Assembly: GCA_030522415.1 (NCBI GenBank)
Contig: CM060127.1
Span: 5,642,707-5,706,706, forward strand
DNA: 64,000 bases
Reading direction: 5' to 3'
Source: Channallabes apus
Lineage: Eukaryota; Chordata; Actinopteri; Siluriformes; Clariidae
The translations under genes were made by a program, and so were the position numbers. Positions 22,055 through 32,202 of the stretch are shown piece after piece; the first letter of the stretch is position 1; every line of letters starts with the position of its first letter. The notes under the pieces were generated by a model. It was not told the origin of the DNA, did no database searches, and saw only the letters and a program-made list of their open reading frames with translations.

Positions 22055-23065
22055 ATGTACTAGTGGGGTACTGTAATGTAAATATTGATTTTTGTGTTGT
22101 GTTTTTGAAATATATTTATTTATTTTAATATATTGTTATACCATTAAAATCTTGTGTGAAAAGAAGTGTTGTGTTCTTGAAATATATTTATAATTTTATG
22201 ACTTCTTATTATGACATTTTATCTAAATTTAAGATTTATTTTGTGTTTAGATGCACATTTTCCTGTTTTAGGTTAACAGAAACAAATAAATCCAGCAAAA
22301 AACTTGTAGGACAGTGGAGTTTGTGACCATTAAATGAAGTTGCATGGCTGGTTTTAGGCTACTGGACTGGTCACTTATTTCCATTTAAAATAATAATAAT
22401 AAAACGTAAAAAATAGCATAATGTGTAGCCTATCACATAAAGGTGGAGTCTGTTTAAAATTATAGTCAAAATTCAATTTAAATAAACTTCATTATTTATT
22501 ACATTATTAATCAGGGCCCGGTTTCTCGATAACGCACACTATTCGCGCGCTAAGAAGACTCTTAAGATATATCTTACGTTAAGTGATAACTTTTCTAAGA
22601 GTATTTCTCGAACTGTCTCTTAGGAGTCTTAAGTCGCTGCCTCTTACGTCCGACGTTACGCGGCGCTGTCTACAGTGAAGGTCCTGAATTAAAGGACATC
22701 GGTGGCTCAGGAATCGATTTTTCACTCCTTTTGCATGACAGCGTTAAGAAAGACGGCACTTTCTATGCAAATTAAACAATGCACTAAATTCTTTTAATAA
22801 CGTTTATTTCGACATGTGTTAACTTAACAATAACATGCCATAATAGACAAATATATAAATTAATATTAATTAATATAATAATATAATATATAATATTTTC
22901 ATGTAACATGTGGCGGTGAAACGAACCGGGTATCCAATCATAGTTGATGGACAAACAGCTGATAACACTCTTCACCAGCTTCAGAAACAATGTGAAGTGT
23001 CAGTTGTTGGGGTTGTATATCGCACTATGGAATGAATACGATGAGATGAGAGAGTGGAGGTTTAA

Positions 23066-23479
23066 TACCCCTATCTCACCTACGCGGGGCCGTAAGTGCG
23101 GTTCATTGTGATTCGGCGCGAGTTTTGGTGCTGTTATTACGTTTCCATTTTACCACGCAAAAAAAATAAACATGTTTAACATGTGGAAGCTCGCGGACGT
23201 CGGGCGGCCACTCGAGGCAAATCACGGTGCCTAATAGCCCTCTCTCACCTGTGTGGCCTGACTCATCTCCGTGAGCTGCCGCGATTGCCCACCACGTTCC
23301 TTTAACGTTCCGCGAAGTTCTGCAAAGTCTGCAAGCTTCCGCGAGGACCAGCAAAAAACTAAACGTTGAATTTTTCACGCGGAAAGATGGAAACGTAATC
23401 ACAGCGCAAAACTCGGGGTGAATCATGATGAACCCTGCTTACGGCCACAGCGCGAGCCCGCGCAGGTGAGATAGGGGTA
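23066..23479. mobile_element. Harbinger-like MITE nested inside the larger element
   Basis: The ends tacccctatctcacctacgcg and cgcaggtgagataggggta are inverted repeats, and TAA flanks both sides (23063-23065 and 23480-23482). It shares ends and the internal stretch acgcggaaagatggaaac with the shorter copy at 8346-8489. Confidence 0.85.
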
Positions 23480-23669
23480 TAACACCGCATCTCACAGCGA
23501 GTCACACCGCATAAGTGAATACTGTAGGGGTATTAAACATTACAATCACTCAGAAACATGAATGGATGCGGGGTTTGAAACTCACAAGGTTATTTTCTCA
23601 TTTAACTAAATCAAATTTCATAAAAATAAAACGTGTCAAAAGAAAAACCCACAAAGTCATGGATAATTA

Positions 23670-23745
23670 AGCATGGATTAAGCAATTTCCCTTTGGGATT
23701 AATAAAGTTCTTTGAATCTTGAATGAATCTTGAATAATGGATAAT
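23670..23745 (+). mobile_element. LINE 3' tail fragment
   Basis: The stretch tttccctttgggattaataa followed by agttctttgaatcttgaatg is a 3' tail typical of fish LINEs. Only the tail is present. Confidence 0.55.
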
Positions 23746-25015
23746 GAGCAATGAAACATATTTTAAACAGAAAGCAGCGAGCAGCTGGACATCGGGACGG
23801 GGAGTGTACAGTAAAGTATGATGCGTTGGTCTGACACGCGCAGGTCTGAGCAGCTCAAGAAGCTCCACAATCTGTTGCCTGGGAAGGCACAACTTTTATT
23901 TATATATTTTTTTAATAACGACCACGGGGAAAATATGAAAAGGGCTGAAGTTTTGTCTAAAGGAAAAATGTACATGACCCACACGGCTCCACGGACCGCG
24001 CCGTCTTCAGTTTAACACAACACCGCGCTGTATCGCTGCCTAATTGTTCGCCAGCTGTTTAATATTAATAGTGATTGGCAATTTTAATGCGTTAGTCACA
24101 TTATGAAATAGGCTAATTAAAAGTCACTCTATTAGTTCTGATATAAAATAAAATAAAAAACTTAAACAGGTCTACAGTATATTCCATCATTAATAACGAC
24201 TTTGATAACGTGCCATAATGTGTTTCCATACACCGCTGATTTATAAACACTGCTGCTCAGTGGCGGCGACTAGCGTCTAGAGCTGAAACTACGCTAAGTA
24301 TGAGTTAAGGTTGCTCCAGACCAACCTTACGAACGTGTGACTTAGCTAAGAGATACTTAGCGTAAGAACGTTTCGGGAAATGCGCCATAAAGTTAAGAGA
24401 GAGGTTAAGGTACGACTTAAGAACTACTTAGAGATAAGAAGCTTTCGAGAAACCGGGCCCAGATGCTTTAGAATAGTTGATGAATTAAAGAGGGGTGCAC
24501 AGATAGTTAGCAAACGGTTTTATCCAAAGCGACTTAAAAAGTGAGGAAACTTCATCCTTATAAGTAGTAAATAAGACAAGCTTACATAAATACAACGTTT
24601 AGAAAGTTATTAGAAACACACACATATATAGTGTGAGTAATGTTCGTATCAAGTATTTGCGTAAAACTACACTATTTGTGGGCAATAAAGCATTATTAAA
24701 ATATTTACGTAATGCCGTTAGTCACAAAAATGGTACTGGCCATGCTGAAAAGAATAAATCCTAATCTTGACAAATATTAGAGAAAGATAAGCATTTACTT
24801 CCGTTATGGTTGAACCTGCACTGACATTAACATCCACTTGGTGGCGCTTGATAGCGTCTCAAGCCCCGCCCACTAGATCTAGCGAGGGGGAGCTAGAGCT
24901 CCAGCGAGGGGGAGCTGGAGCTCCAGCTCCTCCCATTTGGCTCTGCAGCGAGCACCACTTGAATCAAAAACGCAAACGTCGCCCACTAAGCACCGCCCTC
25001 TTTCTCGGCCCTCGC

Positions 25016-25099
25016 TATATAAACGCCCGGACCGGTGTTATAATTTCTCGCGCGTTGCCTCTTCAGCTCGGAGTGTTTCTGTGTCCTCGCACCACCCAG
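25016..25099 (+). promoter_or_regulatory. nme2: TATA box and 5' UTR exon of the NME gene
   Basis: TATATAAA lies at 25016-25023. A start about 30 bases on would open a short exon ending accacccag|gtgtgt at 25099. The stretch tttctcgcgcgttgcctcttc in this exon is pyrimidine-rich. The right end of the 5.4-kb element (24960) is only 55 bases upstream of the TATA box and supplies GC-box sequence. Confidence 0.65.
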
Positions 25100-25100
25100 G

Positions 25101-26189
25101 TGTGTAGATTTAATCCTTAATTATGGAACCACTTCAATGTGTTGCACTGTTTTAGTTCTCTAAACGTATACAGGCTATTCTGCTAAAGCTAACAGCTATA
25201 ACCTAAATTAAGTGAGCTTTCTTTTTTCTTTAACCCGAGCGACGGCTAACAGTTACGTATCGGAAGCGAAACCGTCTCGAGTTTACTTTTATTTATTAAT
25301 GTCAAATAAATCTAAGTGCTGGTCTTTGTAAACATGGACTATAATCCATTAAAAGAAGCTGAAGCTAAGCTAACTAGGTTTACTGACAGGACTTGCGGGG
25401 GGGGGGCTACACACCGCCGCACGCGCTACATTACGAGCGCTGGCCGTCGTCTGGAGTTCGAGAAATCTCGCGAGAGACTACGCGAATTTTAAAATGGCGC
25501 CTGTTAAACGTGCAGAGTAGAGCCTGTGTAAATGAGGTTATTTTATGTGCGCGTAGGACATTTATGTATGTACGAATTAAATATCCATTTTAGCCTTTAA
25601 TAGGAGGAAATAACTTATTGAGTTTATTTTCCCCTCTCCAGTCTTTGTCTCGTGCTCTGATCTTTCTTTACTCCGCTATAAATTTTCACTCCATTGTGTA
25701 AAAGCAGTCAGCAAATCCGAATGGTGATTTAACCTCCTCTAATTAAAGCTCTGAGCGCAGGAGGACAATCGTGAGAAAGTGCTGCAGTGTGCTAAAGGAC
25801 TGGTCGCAGCCAGTCATGTACTATATTTAATTGCACTATATATAGTGCACACATGTCTGTGTATGCATCTGAACATGCTTCTAATTGAACATGGAGTGCT
25901 CCAGTGATGCACAACATCGTACAGGGTAGCTGTTTATTGCTCCTGTATGTGTCATTGATGAACCACAGTACAGCATAAACTCTCCTTCTCTCTCAGGGTC
26001 AGTACTGATTTATACAGTCGTGATTAAATCCAGTGCTTAAGCGCTTGGTGTATATGGGATTTGCTGTCAGGATTTTGATGCTGTGAATCAGAGGGCTGCT
26101 ATTTTATAAAGACAGTAATAAATGATGCATAACAAACCGAAGCCTCCTCTTGAAGTGTTTGATAGTTTTTAAATTCTGTATGTGTGCAG
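25101..26189 (+). other. First intron of the NME gene
   Basis: It contains CpG-rich sequence near 25390-25500 with a G10 run (25397-25406). I see no other gene or repeat family in it. Confidence 0.6.
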
Positions 26190-26193
26190 TATC

Positions 26194-27450
26194 ATGGCTG
26201 CCAAGGCTGAGCGCACCTTCATCGCCATCAAACCTGATGGAGTTCAGCGAGGGCTCATCGGTGACATCATCAAACGCTTCGAGCAGAAAGGCTTCCGCCT
26301 CGTCGCCCTCAAGTTCTTGCAGGTGTGTAAGATTTTTCATGCAGTGTCTGATCTGTTCATCCTGTACAGGTGTGTAATGTACACTAAGTGTAATCTGCCC
26401 CCTCCTTACTCCAGCCCCTCTGACTTGGTGATGTGGTCTGGCATTGACGGGGGAAACATGACCCGCTCCATCGCACACGTTCACTGTGGTTACTGTTGGT
26501 GCTTGACCGGCGGTGGAGCGAACATTCTAATCATTAGCCTGACAAAATGACAGTTCATGGATCATATACCCATCTTATTTACTCAGTAGCTAGCTATTAT
26601 GCTAATGATTTGAGTTTTAATGCTAATCATGCATCTAAATGGCTAACCAGCTATAAATACTTGTTTCCTCACTAGCCAAGATAGAGGGAATACAATACAG
26701 TCCGGTCCTGAAGATGCTGAAGTTAAACATGTTTGTGTTAAACCCAGGCACCTGAGGAGCTGCTAAAGCAGCACTACATTGACCTGAAGGATCGCCCCTT
26801 CTACCCCGGCCTGGTCAAGTACATGAACTCCGGCCCTGTCGTCGCCATGGTGAGTTTTCACCTGTTGCACTCAATGTGGTACATGACTCATTAATACAGG
26901 ATAATGCTAACTGTCTTTGTGTGTGAGGTGTGGGAAGGTCTGAATGTGGTGAAGACAGGCCGTGTGATGCTGGGAGAGACAAACCCAGCTGATTCCAAGC
27001 CTGGTACCATCAGAGGAGACTTCTGCATCGAAGTGGGCAGGTGAGTTTGGGGAAGGCGGGTGAGCCGGGGAGATTGTGGGTGAGTTCAGCTATTGGAGTT
27101 TCTTTGAGGTGGTTTGGCACACCTAAATGTGTGGTGGTTACTGTATAAACTAAAACTCCTAGTGATTTCCCTTGGGGATGTTCTGATTGTAGCTGTGCCT
27201 TCAGGGTCCTAGTGTGATCCAAATACATGTTCAGTACTTTCTCCAGAAGCATTACACATGATGCTTGTAACATAATGTTTGTAAATTGAAAATTAATAAA
27301 TGTTAAAGTACGTGCATTTGGTGTGTGTACAGGAACATCATCCACGGCAGTGACTCTGTGGAGAGTGCTAACAAAGAGATCGCGCTTTGGTTTAAACCTG
27401 AGGAGCTGGTCTGCTTCACGAGCTGTGCTTTCAACTGGATCTATGAGTAA
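26194..27450 (+). CDS. nme2: Nucleoside diphosphate kinase, NME1/NME2 type
   Basis: Four coding exons: 26194-26322, 26748-26849, 26928-27040 and 27333-27450, with matching phases, encode 153 residues, against 152 in human NME1 and NME2. The enzyme moves the terminal phosphate from ATP to other nucleoside diphosphates through a phosphohistidine in a hexamer, mostly in the cytosol. The first exon begins [20 protein letters not shown]. The active-site block [12 protein letters not shown] (residues 116-127) has the catalytic His at 119. [19 protein letters not shown] carries conserved substrate-site residues. The protein ends NWIYE, as in group I NDP kinases. Whether it is the orthologue of NME1 or NME2 cannot be told by eye. 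It is intact, with a normal promoter and poly(A) signal. Confidence 0.96.
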
Positions 27451-27548
27451 AGTGGACCATACCATCCCCTCCCCTCAATGTTTTAACCTGGTTCAGTCTG
27501 AACTGTTTTCCTTCCTGTGTTACTGTAAGTTTAACAGCTAGAGCACTT

Positions 27549-27554
27549 AATAAA
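27549..27554 (+). terminator. nme2: Poly(A) signal of the NME gene
   Basis: AATAAA lies 99 bases after the TAA stop, followed by GT- and T-rich sequence suited to cleavage. Confidence 0.8.
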
Positions 27555-28369
27555 AAGTACTCATGGAAACCTTTCATTTGTCTCTATCTGACCTCCTACA
27601 CTGTTTGCTTTTCTCAGGTGTCTGTGCCGTCATTAAGGAGAACTGAGTGTCATGTGTTTAAAACGGTGCTAACGGGTGTGGCCATAGTCTATTGTTAATT
27701 GGTCACATGACCTGGGTTAGGGGGATTGAGTGAGTTAGATTTAGGGTAGAGGGGTGCTGAAATAATATTGGACATGTACACTACCGTTCAAGAGTTTTAG
27801 AACTCTGGCAAATTGTTTGTTTTTGTTTAATGATTTTCTACATTCTACAACAATACTGGGGATTTCAAAACTGTTAACAGGGATTAAAGTTCTCCGTGGT
27901 TACGACGGATTTCCGTCAATCACACTGTTCTGCCTGTCCTTAATGTTTAAAATTCACTTTTCATAATTTTAATGCTGTGTGTGTATATGTGTAATATATA
28001 TATGCTTACATGGGTGTTAAATTAAGGAAAGACAGTGTATTCAGCCTGCTGAGGAGGATGTGATCAAAGCCTGGAGTGGAGCTCCAGCACGTTCCTCTCT
28101 CCACTCTAAGCGTTTTATCACTCCGGTATGGATCCACTCCGGGTTTTGGTTTAGTTTTGAAGAACTACATGTCAGGTTACGGTATAACTATATTTAAGAT
28201 CGCATGGACGCACTTAATGCAGGAAGGCTCCGATGTTTCGGAGATGTGTAAAAAATAAATGGAGATGGGCTTGGCTTAGCGAAATTTAGGAGAATGGCAA
28301 GCCTTTTAGTTCGTCGACTAAAAAAAATCAAACATCCACGTACGTGTCTTTGCACAGTATGCCACAGGA

Positions 28370-28560
28370 AACTTTTTTTTTATATCACGTGGGGGGGCGA
28401 CACACGAACCTGGAGTAAAAAATAATCTGTGCCGCTAAAAGCGGTTTTCTATTATCTGTGATACCTGCGCTCGCGCCGCCCCTGAATGAGCCGCACAGAA
28501 GCTGAGAGGGGGGGGGGGTTTGAGCGGAGGGGAGAGCGGATGGGGGGGGGGGGGGGATGT
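28370..28560 (+). repeat. G-run cluster
   Basis: Runs of seven, eleven and fifteen or so G bases occur (for example at 28507 and 28541) within the GC-rich 5' part of the hAT element. The runs could form a G-quadruplex on the plus strand. Confidence 0.7.
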
Positions 28561-28630
28561 GGTCGTGAGTGACAGCGTTGGGGGAAATCTGTTGATTGTC
28601 GAATCGTCGATTATAAAGTAAACACAGCGA

Positions 28631-29490
28631 TGGAGAGAAAAAGGCCAAAGCAGTCAGGGGCCCAATTTAGAAAAAGATGAGAAACGGATAAAAGAAAGGT
28701 ATGCAACAATGTTCTCTCTGTATGATTAAGGTATTCATGTCAGTATGTTAATTAGTGGTATAACGTTAACTCTTAGGTTGGTTAGCCTTCTTGCTTATGA
28801 TGCTTTCTATGCTTACCTTGCTAAACACACACACACACACACACACAATAAAAGCCTAATTTACAAACCATCACAGAAATTCTAATGGTTTCTATTAAAT
28901 ACCACGAAATGTAACCACAAAATTATGCTTTGCAGCAAGACTGTTGCAAGTACAGTTATTTATTTCCATTGTTTGTTAATGTTGGCTATAGCCAATATAT
29001 TTACAGTATACTGTAAATAGCCAGTTTAATGTACATATGTGTAGATAGTTTAAATGACATTTTCCATTTGCTATAACTGTTACGTGACAAAGCATATAAT
29101 TTGAGGCAGTAAATTAACCAAGGAGCTAATTGTTCCTCCCTTAGATTAGGTTAGATTAATAAAGTGTCTAATGACTGCCATCAAAAACCATGAGCCTCTT
29201 TGAGCTTATCACTTTTCTGCACGATAAGGATCTATCTGAGATCTACCCCAACTTTTGGACTGCTCTCAGGATTGCACTTACATTGTAAGTGACTGTAGCT
29301 CAAGCAGAGAGGAGCTTTTCCAAACTCAGGTTAATCAAGACATACCTGAGGTCAACCATGTCTCAGGAACGGCTCACTGGCCTTGCTGTCATAAGCATAA
29401 AGCATGCAATAGGGGAGGGAGTCTCGCCCAGGGCGCACTTCAGTGTAGAACCGCCACTGGTCACAGTCTCACAACCACTAGTTAATTAAA
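28631..29490 (+). pseudogene. Internally deleted hAT transposase
   Basis: The N-terminus reads MERKRPKQSGAQFRK and stops after a few codons. From about 29190 the C-terminal dimerisation block is present: PLFELITFLHDKDLSEIYPN, then VAQAERSFSKLRLIKTYLRS, then TMSQERLTGLAVISIKHAIG. The core RNase-H-like region is missing. The type matches ZMYM/TTF-related hAT transposases that are abundant in fish. Confidence 0.75.
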
Positions 29491-30632
29491 TGCAATCAGT
29501 TGTCAAAGACAAGAGTGCACTTTGAAGATTGTCTATGTCTAATGCACATGCCTACTACTTGCACACATGGCATTGCTGCTTACTGGAAATCCGATTTGTC
29601 ATCTAAGCTGAAAACGAAGATGTTTTCTTTAAGATACATAAAACATGCACTGAAAAAGCACTTTTTGGAATTTAATGGTGGTGCTATTACTTTTTTCTGT
29701 TAATTAAGAGTTTCACAAAACATTGTTTGGTGTTATAAGAAAAAACATGCACCGAAAAGATATGTGGTAGATGGTTGATTATTTGTCAAGGTATATTTTT
29801 TTTCAAAGATTACAAATAGCTTTTAAAATATGCAAACTGGCAATATTAAAGCGGTTTAATCTCCCCTAACGCTATTGGTCTCGACTATTTAAATAAAGTG
29901 TTTGTTAAAGGAATATGGCTTGGCCTGAAAAAAGTTCAGTCAGAAGATTTTTTTTCACTTTAATCCCTGTGTTAAATAACATGGGATTAGGTAATTACAT
30001 AAGAAAAACAGTTATTGTAAGACACAGAGGTCAGCCTTTCTGTAATTGTTCTTGCAAGAACAGTATTGTCAAGTGCATTTGCAAAATCCGTCAAGCACCA
30101 TAATGTAACTGGCTCTCATGAAGGCCGTCCCAGGAGGACGAGACCAAAACCTACCTCTGCTGCAGACGAGAAATTCATTTAGAGTTATCAGCCTGAAAAA
30201 TTACCAATTAACAGCACCTCAGATTAGAGTGCAATTCATATATGAAGTCTTTACAGAGTATAAGTAGCAGACACATCTCAATATCTACTATTCAAAGGAG
30301 ATTAATTTTTTTTTTGTGGACGCCTTCAGCATTCCTTTACAATGTCGAAAGAAATAATCAGGAACCATCATGGAGTTAGAAAGTGTTCTAAAACTTTTGA
30401 ACGGTAGCGTATATGAAACTAAATGAGGAGTGATTGTGCTAAAATGGTTTAAATTCAATCATTAAACATCATATGTTCAACATTCTTTTTAGGCTATGAT
30501 AACTAAATTGGAGTTAGGATGTCTCACAGCTGCCAATTTGGTTAGCTTTTTCTGTTGGTGTTTTATAAATCTCCTGTGCTATAAATTCTATACAAAATAC
30601 AAATTTCCTCCTGTTTAAAACACTACCTACTG

Positions 30633-32202
30633 CACTGTAAAAAATAAATCCTGAAAATAGTTGTTGGAACAAAGAAATATATGTTGGGCTAATATAATGC
30701 TGGTGTCAAAAAAGAAAAATATGTTTTCTCAATGATTGTATAAATTTCATTACTCAACTAAGAAAGTTTCATCAAGGCAACGAGTATAACTGTGTTCATG
30801 AAACATTTAACTGCACACAAACAATTTTATGTTGGACGAACAAGAGGGACCTCTGCGCATGCGCAAAAGCGTTCTTCCAGAATTTTCGAACTTCCCGCTA
30901 TTTCCTCCTGAAATGGTGAGTACTTCATGGAAACTAACTGTCCTGCAAAGTAATCAGCAATTTTAGCTTTATAACATATATATTATCCAGCAGCAAGCTT
31001 TAGAACATTATATTTTCGAGTGTTTATTTATATAATTTGGAGTGTTACTGTAGTTATCTGGCAATGCACTCGTTTCAGCTCCTAACGCATTTTTTTTTTC
31101 AGATGGTATGTACATTGATATTAATGTTAATCTATGAAACCGCTAAAGTTTAATTACGTTACATGAATTTTAATCATTTTAATGACTGATAATTTCAAAG
31201 GCTATTTGAAAAAGACAGCGCGTTAGTGCGCCACTGAGGGAGCTTAATGTTCTCACTCCTTCATCATTCATTAACCTTATAGTGTCTGAAAACGGTTATA
31301 ATGGCTAAACGGACATTTTTTGTCTAGGATTTTTAATGGTTTTGAACTACAAACGGTTACTTAATTAGTTATTCATATATTTTTCTTTTTGTATTTCAGG
31401 TATTACAGGGAGAATATCTGGGAAACACTGCTTACTGCATCTGCAAACAATCTTGGAGCTTGGCAAAATTATTTCACAACATTAATTTTTTTTATATCTT
31501 AAACCATTTCTGAGTTAAAGCAAATATTTTATTTTCAAATAAGCCACTGCACGTTTTTACTGAGAAATATCAGTATGTTTTGTTCTACAAGGCAGAAGTC
31601 TATTTATCCAGTATACTGTTTTGACTGAGTGTGATATTAGTAAGCTTTGTAACATGAATGTTAAGGGCACAGTTTCATTCTTGCATTTTGGAATGTTATT
31701 TGCATATTTTGTTATAACAATGCAGCATTTGTTTATTTGTTGAAATAGTAGCTGGATTGCACTTAATCAATGTTGATAGTCTTTAACAGGTGTTTAAAGT
31801 TTACATTAAAAAAATATTCAAATTTAGAAGAATGTGTTATGTTATTTGAAATGTGGCCACAGTGAATAACCTACTCAAGTAAACTTTAAGATGTTAATTT
31901 TATAATTATGCAAGCATAATTTCCAATTCAAAATATACCTTTCAGTCAACTTGGAACATTTAATTGACACAACATTATATTTCAATTTGAGACTGCTTGT
32001 TGGCCTAACTAGGCATGTTTATTCAGCATAGAACATTTAGTTGACAGAATGTTTTATTTCAATTTGTGTGTACATTTAGAGGTAATCAGCACAGCAAAAA
32101 CAAAATAGTTTATACAACTTAAATTGAGCCAACTAAAAATTTTAGATGCAACAGGTCACTAGAAATTTTTTAGTTGGAGTAGCAAGAATTTTTTTTACAG
32201 TG
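30633..32202 (+). mobile_element. Non-autonomous DNA element with promoter-like core
   Basis: The ends cactgtaaaaaat and ttttttttacagtg are inverted repeats, and the right subterminal region has taaaaattttagatgcaaca. Near its middle are the palindrome gcgcatgcgc (30855-30864), a GC-rich stretch, and splice-like signals: atg|gtgagt (donor 30916), cag|atg|gtatgt (31103-31105) and tttcag (31394-31399). No transposase is visible and no target duplication is clear. The family is not identified. Confidence 0.5.

Larger units (their letters stand above)
22515..24459. mobile_element. Harbinger-like non-autonomous element (1.9 kb)
   Basis: The ends GGCCCGGTTTCTCGA and, inverted, TCGAGAAACCGGGCC are flanked by the trinucleotide CAG on both sides, fitting a 3-bp target duplication. 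The subterminal regions share cttaagac/cttaagtcg motifs in inverted orientation. No transposase is visible. It contains the smaller element at 23066-23479 and a LINE tail near 23670-23745. Confidence 0.7.
19518..24960 (+). mobile_element. 5.4-kb inverted-repeat element carrying a zinc-finger gene
   Basis: Left (19518-19601) and right (about 24855-24960) ends are inverted copies sharing ggtgctcgctgcagagccaa, a palindromic gagctggagctccagctc core, and a gggcggggctt segment. The nonamer gaatcaaaa flanks both ends (19509-19517 and 24961-24969). Inside are a candidate 5' exon with donor near 19671, a solo LTR, the spliced zinc-finger gene at 20384-22054, and a Harbinger-like element. Long inverted ends with a 9-bp duplication recall Mutator-like elements, and 8-9 bp would also suit hAT or KDZ types. 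No recognised transposase is present. The element abuts the NME promoter. Confidence 0.7.
27878..29969 (+). mobile_element. hAT-like element nested in the Tc1 element
   Basis: The ends CAGGGATTAAAG and CTTTAATCCCTG are exact inverted repeats. The hexamer tgttaa abuts both (27872-27877 and 29970-29975); a full 8-bp duplication is no longer visible. It carries the beginning and the end of a hAT transposase gene. Confidence 0.75.
27779..30409 (+). mobile_element. Tc1-like element interrupted by a hAT element
   Basis: The ends cactaccgttcaagagtttt and, inverted, cgctaccgttcaaaagtttt are terminal inverted repeats flanked by TA. The transposase is reduced to an N-terminal stretch near 29976-30300 that reads GSHEGRPRRTRPKPTSAAD and QLTAPQI-like residues with stops. 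Positions 27878-29969 are a later hAT insertion. Confidence 0.75.

Noticed and set aside
24806..25120. 104-codon plus-strand frame across the right inverted repeat
   Set aside because: It crosses a transposon end, a promoter and a noncoding exon; no family resemblance.
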